From Asterias amurensis (lineage: Eukaryota > Echinodermata > Asteroidea > Forcipulatida > Asteriidae): 64,000 bases of DNA. The DNA is taken from assembly GCF_032118995.1 (NCBI RefSeq), contig NC_092649.1:16867332-16931331 (forward strand), given 5' to 3'. The number at the start of each line of letters is the position of its first letter. Positions within the stretch are counted from its first letter, which is position 1. Positions 57,005-64,000 of this stretch are shown here, piece by piece. A program made the translations under genes and the position numbers. The notes under the pieces are model-generated. The model was not told where the DNA came from. It saw only the letters and a list, made by a program, of their open reading frames with translations, and searched no databases.

Positions 57005-59557
57005 GTATGAGATGACAAAATTTACTTGAAAAAGTGTTTACTTTTATTTTTAGTCCGAAATATCAAGTTAAAAAACAAACAACAAGGGATACTGTGGGTA
57101 AAATAGTTTGGGTTGAACTATCATATTGACTAGAGTGAACTTACTTGAACTTACTTGAACTTACTTGAATCCACCGACACCATCACACAACTGGGGAGGA
57201 GACGGTGGTTCTGGTTACTGGGGCAGACAGCTTAGAAAAGCTTATGTAGAGCCCCCCGACGTTCTTTAGGAATTTATCCACATGTCCCTTGAAAATGTTC
57301 ACACTTGAAGCTTCAATTGAGTGGGAGTATCATTGGCGGTCACCCCATTTTGTTAGCATCTTTGTTCTCCTCCGTGAGATTTTAATGCAGAGATCAGAGA
57401 TGTGTCTTTTTGGGGCTTTGCAAAATGAAAATGACCTTGACTTGCCCTCATGGTCTTATTAAGTCTTAAATTAAAGACAAAAATTCAGAGACTGGCTGTC
57501 ATTAACAAAAGTTTGCGTCTCGCGTTGCTCGATTAAAACAAAATATAAATTCAACACCATAAGCTTATGGTTAGTGTTTTTACTAGAGAGTTCTAAAATC
57601 AGTTAATAAGTAAGGATGTAATATAGGAAGACAAATCTAAGTTGCGATAGCGTAACCCTCCTATATCGCCCGTCTATCGCAACTAGACAAATCTAAGCCT
57701 GTTTTTGCAAGTCAATAAATAAATGCAATTGTTGCTTCACCACTTTGGGTCTGGTCTATTTTTTGTGTGCTGATAATGTAGGTACATTTAATGGAATGCC
57801 ACTCATTTGCCTTCAAAAGTTTGGAATTAACAAGCAGTTCTCAAAAAGTATTTATAACTGGGGCGCTGTACTCCTTTTTTCGAAATGTTGTCATTATTGC
57901 AACAGATAATGACAACTCCTTTTTTCGAAATGTTGTCATTATCGCAACAGATAATGACAACATTTCGAAAAAAGGAGTAATAACAAAATTTTTAAAAAGG
58001 AGTACAGTTTGTTACTGGGTCTACTGTTGCATTAACTTTGAATTCTTTTGGCAGATAATCCCAAGACCTTCATGATTGACTATGTGGAGAAACTTAAAGA
58101 ATCCAGAACAACGCAACTTGACTTCCCGTGTCTGTTTGACGAGTCCAATATTGAGTCTGTTTTTGGAATGCTGGATCCGACTAAGAAAGGATTCATAACA
58201 TCAGAACAGTACAAAGAATGTAAGTATTGAACTCAACCAAGTATGGGACATTCAAATTTGCTGGTTTACATGCCTGGAATAACACACAGGCCATGGGCTC
58301 CATTGCCCCTAGTCTTGTCTTTGGTGCCCCTTCAAAGTTGCCCATTGACTTGAAGATTTCCCATTTTTCTTCATCGTGTCCTTCCTGTTTTATATGGTGT
58401 CCCTCCAGTGGTCCGCACATAGGATGGCAACGTGGTTTGCAGCGGAAAGGTCATTGGCTGTGAAAAGTGAATGAAGTTGTCGACACCACAGGAGATGGCT
58501 CATGGTCTGCTTCTCCCCACATTCCCAGGTGTCTGAGTCGGTTTGCAACCGTTGGAAGTGCCATTTGAAAAATGAATAATGGCGTTGCCCTTTCAAAGAT
58601 GAAAGAGACAGGCCTGAGTACATATGCACTCATTTATTTTAAGAATCCATCGTCAGAATGAAACCAACCCAAGTAATCATTTTTTCTCTCATATTATTTT
58701 TCTTTATTTCAATATTTTGACAATATTTTCAAATCATCCATGTAAAATTTGGAAGAATTGAATGCATTTATTTACACCAACTTTGTTTTGTCCTTCCCCA
58801 CATCAGCAACCCAAACTCTTGGCTGTGATAATGTTGATCCCAGTCCAGCTGGCTCCGACATGGACATGATTACACAAGATACCTTCAGAAGAGAAGTGTA
58901 AGTCAACAACGCAAAACAAATAAAGCAAATCACTGTAGGATTTGAACTGCCTCTAGCTACCAGGCAATCTCGGTGGTCTAGTTGGTAAGACACTGCACTA
59001 GATGCAAAGTTTGTAGGTTCGAATCCCACCCGAGTAATATGCCTGTGATTTTGTTCACATTGCTCAGGAAAGTACTGAGTATACAGTGCTTAACTCACAT
59101 CGGTGTATACAATGGGTAAAACCAAGATTAATAGAACCACTGTTGGTCTCACTTATTAGTTTCTGTGTTTAAGGCTTCGAGCTGCCATTTTTCTGAAGTC
59201 TTTGTGCTGACCAAAACATAGAACTGTCTATTCTATTATAAAAAGAACATTTTTTATTCAGAGAGATTTTTATGGTCCCATATGACTGTATGCTTTTTTT
59301 CGGAAAGTGCAAGGGCAACAAGGCATTTTCTCCTTGGCATAAAAAGCACCCTATGAGGAAATTGTAAATTTGTTGGAGCAATCGCCTTCATTGTCACTGT
59401 GAAAGATCAGGCCTCGGGTCCCATCACAACAGACTGTCTCCGCTCATGTGTACTTTAAACTTTGTGTGATCTATTTTTTGCCTCAAACATTATTTTGTGT
59501 TTCGCCTGCAGAAAAACTGGTTTAAAGAAAGCGTCAGCAACATTTGAGCAAGTTTAG
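56902..59557 (+). CDS. EFCAB10: EFCAB10 (EF-hand calcium-binding domain-containing protein 10), complete, 4 exons
   Basis: Exons 56902-57004, 58055-58219, 58807-58897 and 59512-59557 splice in frame to 134 residues. The N-terminus (QEYIEKQRIMELFDNITAQL, then VFHRPDNPKTFMIDYVEKL) matches the EFCAB10 start, which resembles the RIIa-type docking fold. A single EF-hand follows (SVFGMLDPTKKGFITSEQYK). Its loop runs D-P-T-K-K-G-F-I-T-S-E-Q, with Gln instead of Glu at position 12, so calcium binding is doubtful; vertebrate EFCAB10 shows the same Gln. The last part (TLGCDNVDPSPA, ITQDTFRREV) aligns with KTLGLCTEDED...ITLDKFKEEV. The cellular role is poorly known; the docking motif and family suggest a ciliary setting, which is inference. 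A possible poly(A) signal is AATAAA at 60656. Confidence 0.9.
57005..58054 (+). other. EFCAB10 intron 1
   Basis: 1050 bp. It includes a triplicated 'acttgaactt' stretch (about 57137-57170), an inverted pair on 'ttgcgatagcg' (about 57641-57682) and a hairpin (57863-58008). Confidence 0.7.
57863..58008. repeat. Compound hairpin with partial duplication of one arm
   Basis: 'ttttttcgaaatgttgtcattat' occurs twice in direct orientation (about 57874 and 57919) and once inverted (about 57951-57974). The outer 'ctgtactcct' pairs with 'aggagtacag'. So one arm has been duplicated after the palindrome formed. Confidence 0.8.
58055..58219 (+). CDS. EFCAB10: EFCAB10 exon 2: docking helix 2 and EF-hand
   Basis: 165 nt, acceptor 'ttggcag', donor GAAT|GTAAGT. 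Encodes FMIDYVEKLKES and the whole EF-hand loop. Confidence 0.93.
58220..58806 (+). other. EFCAB10 intron 2
   Basis: 587 bp, containing what looks like a 'gccttggtgccc' family repeat (about 58305-58615) interrupted by unrelated sequence around 58420-58560. Confidence 0.5.
58807..58897 (+). CDS. EFCAB10: EFCAB10 exon 3
   Basis: 91 nt, acceptor 'ccacatcag', donor GAAGT|GTAAGT. Encodes TQTLGCDNVDPSPAGSD and ITQDTFRREV. Confidence 0.9.
58898..59511 (+). other. EFCAB10 intron 3
   Basis: 614 bp, mostly SINE family 1 (58925-59140) and a minus-oriented 'gccttggtgccc' repeat (59285-59412). Confidence 0.65.
58925..59140 (+). mobile_element. tRNA-derived SINE family 1, best copy
   Basis: A box 'tggtctagttggtaagacac' region, B box 'ggttcgaatcc' with the expected spacing, then 'cacccgagtaatatgcctgtg' and the tail 'gtatacagtgcttaactcaca'. 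It lies in EFCAB10 intron 3, in the direction of transcription. Confidence 0.82.
59512..59557 (+). CDS. EFCAB10: EFCAB10 exon 4 (terminal)
   Basis: 46 nt, acceptor 'tcgcctgcag', KTGLKKASATFEQV then TAG at 59555-59557. Short and weakly conserved; phase and acceptor quality are the main support. Confidence 0.72.
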
Positions 59558-60062
59558 AGAAGTGTGGTGCCTGTACATCAGTGGATAGAAGTCAGCAATA
59601 CTTGACCAATGGCAGGCCTAGAAATAACCCATGGCACCCACAGCAATTGCCATGGTGCCCTATTCTTTTGCTGTGGTGCCCTGTGCAAGGTTCCCGTACA
59701 AATTTACATTTTCATCATAGAGATGCCCTTACCATGGGGGAATTGCTGTGCCCCTTCAGAAGTAAAGTTCAAGGCCTTGCAATGGGGCGTAATAATAGGG
59801 TATCTATTGTATGTTGAGATCACTCTGCCTGGCTGAAATCCTTCATGCAGCCTCAATCCTTAGCTGTCAGGAAATCATTGGAGGGGAGGGGAATGCGGGT
59901 TACAGCGGGTTATCAATATTTCTTCAACATTATTTATTCTTTGGTCGTTGTGAAACCTAGTTTGGCAAAGATTTAGACCCCACAACCTTGTGACTACTGT
60001 ACAATTTTTGTTAAATCTTTGACAACAAAATTATTCAGCAAGAATAGTTTATGTCTCAACAT

Positions 60063-60505
60063 TGGAGAGGTTTCGTAGGCGTGCGGATACAGATTCAGAT
60101 GAGGATATGATAACCGTATCCGTTGGCCGCGTGTTGGATTTTGTTTCGCAAACTATAGGTATGTTTCACTTGAGTGCGCTCGCATTCATCATGAGTGTTT
60201 TTCTGACAAACATGACCGATAGAGACCCTGTGTTTTTTACACTGCATTTTCTCATCGTTTTGCTTGCAAATGACTAACAATTTGTTATCTATGTCAAGCA
60301 TGATACCATTGAAAGCAATTCCATGGGAAATGTTTTTGATCTGGGACAAAAATACAACTAAAAGTCTGCAATACAGTATCCGCTTTTCTACAACGTGTAT
60401 GTACAGCGTGTGCAAAATACGATAGTAGCGGATACGCGTCACATGAACAAACAAAGTGTCGTCGTATCTGTATCTGTATCCGTACACTTGCGAAACCTCT
60501 CTATT
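60063..60505. mobile_element. TIR element with 'gagaggtttcg...cggatacaga' ends
   Basis: Left 'ggagaggtttcgtaggcgtg' and 'cggatacagattcaga' are matched inverted, with a few mismatches, at about 60466-60505. About 440 bp; 'gcggata' motifs recur inside. Confidence 0.75.
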
Positions 60506-60802
60506 GTTATAATAGAGTTACTCGTAACATTGAATAACAAACAACTTGGTCTTCCCATGGAGATACTTGGTCTTCCTAATTTCTATGAAAGCTTGCTATG
60601 TAATCCAAAGGTGTTCCAAAATATTCATTATTGAAATTGAGTTGTAAAAATTGTAAATAAAAACTTACTTGAAACAGTGAAAGATGAGAAATAATTAGCC
60701 TTTTCACTTATTTGTTGTTCAGTCAGTCTGTGTGTACAGGTATTAGAAGTTTAAAGAGACTGTGTTGTCATAAACTAAGCTGGCCTGTGGTTGTACATGT
60801 AT

Positions 60803-61390
60803 TAGACCCTTCCCATGAAGTATGTTAAAGGAACACGTTGCCTTGGATCGGTCGAGTTGGTCTTTGAAAAGCATTTGTAACCGTAAAAAAAAAAAAAATG
60901 CATATGATTAGAAAGATATTTTAAAAGTAGAATATAATGATCCATACAAGTATCACTCAAAATTGCTTGGTTTTCCATTTACCTCGTTGACTAACACGGT
61001 TGGCCATTTATGCGAGTCAAATTGTTTTGCTCCCATAAATGGCCGACCGTGTTAGTTCGCAAAGTAAAGGAAAACCACGCAATTTGGAGGGTAAATTTGT
61101 GTGGATCGTTGTATTCTACTTATAAATCATCTTTCTAACCGTATGCTTTTTATAACAAACGGTTACAAACGTTTTTCAAAGACAAACTCGACCGATCCAA
61201 GGCAATGTGTTCCTTTAACTGCAAATAGCATGTGCGCACTAACAGTTTGGTTGGCAAAATGAGGGCACATCACCCTGTTTTGTATGCGGCGAATTGTCTG
61301 CTTAGTGCACATCTCTACTGCGTTTGCCAACCAGAAGGGTCTATATGCATGCGCGAATGTAATTAGCATATTTCATGGGAAGGGTCTACT
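60803..61390. mobile_element. Outer TIR element 'tagacccttcccatgaa', interrupted by a family-C MITE
   Basis: The outer ends (60803-60824 and about 61367-61390) are inverted copies. The MITE at 60825-61218, with TTAA at both ends, lies just inside the left end. Confidence 0.75.
60825..61218. mobile_element. TTAA MITE family C, nested copy
   Basis: TTAA then AAGGAACACGTTGCCTTGG; nearly complete palindrome as at 21217-21606, centred near 61021. The halves differ by several substitutions, so it is older or less constrained than a fresh palindrome. Confidence 0.85.
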
Positions 61391-62881
61391 ATGAACTCTC
61401 GCTCAGACACGGCAAGCGCGAATACCCTCCCACCATATAATTTCTATAAAGAGACAGATAAAGAGTACAGGTGCGCGTGCAGTAACTGGCGAGTGTGTCC
61501 CCCCCCCCCCCACCCGAAATACCAACAACAATAAACTTGTAGGGCAAACCATATGCGCGTCTTAACGCGTACATCAATGAAGCACACAGCAGTCCAGGTT
61601 GGATTTCTACATGGCACACGCACCCTCTCGCGCACACGCTCACAGATGCTATGCTGTAGGGCAGATTTCAATGGTGACGTCATATTCAATACAATTTATA
61701 CAGAATATAGAAAAGAAAAGATACTTGGTGTTGCATGAAGATTTTTTTTTAATGATTTCAATGATATCTGGTGTACAGTGACTATGTATAAATGGCAATT
61801 ATGACTAATTCAACATTTGAAAACCAATAAAATTTAGAACATATCATTTACATTTAACACAAATGAGGCTAAGTCCTTCGTATAAACATTAATTTGAAAA
61901 TAATAAATAAATATTCTATCAAGTTAAGATTGCAGAGGTATATATCTCCGGATGGAATGATTGGGCTTTTAAAAAGAAGAAGAAAAAAAGGCCTTTTCTC
62001 AATCCGAAAATTTCTGCCTATGTATGAAAATAAAGGAAATACGATATACAGAATAATGTTTTCTTGTGCAACACTTTTAGTCTAGTCAATCTATGGTTTG
62101 ACCTAAGCGAAATTGCAACAGAAACAATTGTTTTTCCAAGTGTCTCCTGAAACCCTCTAAAACAACATATCCAAAAAGTAAAAAAAGTAAGCAGGGGAAA
62201 TATGCATAATTTGCATAAATTAAAAATAACCCTTTTCCCCCTAAAACACGCATGCTCACCCTATGATAAGTAGAAATTTTGTTTTTTTCACATATTTTTT
62301 TCTTCATGGGAATGGTCACTGCATTGTTTCTAAACATTACGAGTACAAAGAAATTCAAGATGGTGGCCATTTTTCAAGATGGCCACCATTTTCCCGCCAA
62401 AACAAATAACAATTTTGTCTAGGTCAAGCCATATTTTAGCTTAGATTAACTAAACTATTTTACAAGAAAGTTGGCCAGTCTGAATATTCCTTTTTTTTAC
62501 AGGATTAAAAATAACCTCTTTATAAAAAAGGACAATACAGAGATTGTTCCAGAGAGTTATGTTGATCTTTCATACTAAATTATTCCATTCGATTATAAAA
62601 AATATTTGAAACAAGGTTTTGAAACTAAAAATGTTGCAACTAAAAAATGCTAAAACCAGAATGCTGAGCAAAACAACCTGTGGGAACAAATTTCTTTGTG
62701 TCATTTATAACTGTTTACATTTGTAGACAGTTTTGTTCACCTCCAAGTGTTCTATAAAGGTATGTTAAAACTAACCTTAATTTTTGACAATTATTGTCCG
62801 CCAGCAACCAATTTCTATGAATATACAATTTAAAGGGATGGTATAATATACAACCGTGCATCTTTGGTATTTTTAATATAT

Positions 62882-63318
62882 ATATGTGACCCGCTACGTG
62901 AAAATGAGTCAGATGTTGACAATATCAAGAATTGAGTTATGCGCATGGCTGGAAAGAACACACCAACAGCAGTAATTTGGTGTATGTCTTAGCTTTGGGG
63001 TGTATCCCGTTGCTGAGTTACTTTCGTTTGAAATTAGCCAATACATAATTTTTCTGAAAAACGAATTACAAGTAAAGTGATGTTTTAAACTACCATTGCG
63101 TGCAAAAGGATACAAACTAGACACAAGTATGATCACAAAATTGTTGTATTCATAGCTTTATTGCCTAAAAGTAAGCGTTCTAAAAGTTAACCATGCAAAT
63201 ATAGATCTTAAAAAGTAATATAAAAAGAAAATTGTTTTTTTTCCCCACATTAAATTGTTTATTACTTAATAATGCATTGGGCGCCATCTGACTCATTTTC
63301 ACGTAGCGGGTCACATAT
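62882..63318. mobile_element. MITE with 'TGTGACCCGCTACGTGAAAA' ends, copy 2
   Basis: Ends match those of 53335-53758; the interior 'ggcgcccaatgcattattaa' (minus strand) shows the opposite orientation. TA at both flanks. Confidence 0.88.
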
Positions 63319-63669
63319 TATCTATTCCTTCCAATTGCTTAGTTCTTTAGAAACATATCACACGAGGATGAAACATCGTTTGGATTTGGAAGAGTACATA
63401 AATTCCAATTCGGTAATATTCATGTAACATGTGTTACACTCCGGGCCAAAACTAGGTGCTTCTTTCCAAAACTCAAAACTGGGTTTATAATAACAATAGT
63501 GGCTCCTTTTCTAGCACTCATATCCATCACTCAGTGATACTCGTGGCGCATAAATTCAGTATTTTCCTGCAAGGTATTATGGAGCTAAGTTTTGAAGTAT
63601 GAGACCAATCTTTCACATAGCCCATAGAAGTGTTCTGACCGGGACTCGAACCCACACTCTGCTGATCAG

Positions 63670-63872
63670 AAACATCTGGGCCAAATTTAAAAAGGGCTGT
63701 AAGTACAAAAACTTGCTACACACAGAATACTGTTGCCTAGCAGAATCAGGTTAACAGCCAAACTTACATTAAAGTTTGCACTGTTGAGGGTTGCGCCCCT
63801 CTCATTTTTTTTGCTTAGCAAAGAAATTTTCCAAGCAGTGTTTTCTGCTGAACAGCTTTATGAAATTGGGCT
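63670..63872. mobile_element. Short MITE with 'gggcccaatttc' ends, diverged copy
   Basis: 'tgggccaaatttaaaaaggg' at the left and 'cagctttatgaaattgggct' at the right, with the same 'tgcttagcaaagaaatttt' interior as 46502-46699. Confidence 0.7.
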
Positions 63873-64000
63873 TGAGTGCTCTTATCCGTTCAGATAAGTG
63901 TGTAGAGGAGCTTTAAAATAACACATAATTTAAGCCTAAAGTTTTCCTAACCATATTGAACTGTTAAGACATCACATTGATATCAAGGCTGATTTTTCAG

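Larger units (their letters stand above)
59558..64000. other. Region downstream of EFCAB10, repeats only
   Basis: No gene is supported. Contents are TIR elements at 60063-60505, 60803-61390 (with a nested MITE), 62882-63318 and 63670-63872, poly-C near 61500-61511, a small 'gatggtggccat' hairpin (62356-62393), and a decayed tRNA-like B box at about 63640-63665 ('gggactcgaaccc'). Confidence 0.6.

Noticed and set aside
58925..59140. Functional tRNA gene
   Set aside because: A and B boxes are present, but the acceptor stem does not pair and the sequence continues into a long body shared with other dispersed copies. It is a tRNA-derived SINE.
62356..62393. Hairpin 'gatggtggccat...atggccaccat' as a microRNA precursor
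   Set aside because: The stem is only about 14 bp, too short for a pre-miRNA.

Overview
The window is eukaryotic nuclear DNA: intron-rich genes, GT-AG splice signals, tRNA-derived SINEs, and a dense load of short palindromic DNA-transposon remnants. The three recognisable genes are animal genes (pdzrn3/4-type RING-PDZ protein, nischarin, EFCAB10). Their divergence from the vertebrate forms and the style of the repeats suggest a marine deuterostome, most likely an echinoderm such as a sea star. That species call is inference from memory of similar repeats, not a database result.

Layout. 3540-17724 (minus) holds the first three coding exons of a PDZRN3/PDZRN4-type E3 ligase; its gene runs off the left edge. 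17725-26187 is intergenic and filled with MITEs and hairpins. 26188-56631 (minus) is a complete 14-exon nischarin gene; my spliced model keeps frame through every junction and encodes 1250 residues. 56902-59557 (plus) is a complete four-exon EFCAB10 gene, head-to-head with nischarin and 270 bp from its start codon, so the two probably share a bidirectional promoter. 59558-64000 has no gene I can support, only repeats.

The most unusual region is nischarin intron 9 (32895-42074). About 8.36 kb of it is bounded by a perfect 33-bp inverted repeat (32970-33002 and 41295-41327), as expected of a large TIR mobile element. Inside lie a plus-strand, multi-exon gene or pseudogene of unknown family, with an in-frame TGA and a frame change, and a 54-bp (18-codon) minisatellite that can be read in frame with that gene. 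A 1306-bp element with 13-bp TIRs and a 6-bp target duplication (ATATAC) has split the minisatellite in two. This is a three-level nest: host intron, large element, minisatellite, small transposon.

Other structure includes several MITE families with TTAA-flanked ends, an 0.8-kb foldback built from dozens of CGATCG-rich units in nischarin intron 1, two tRNA-derived SINE families (one copy broken by a palindromic element), and a MITE that begins six bases inside nischarin intron 13.
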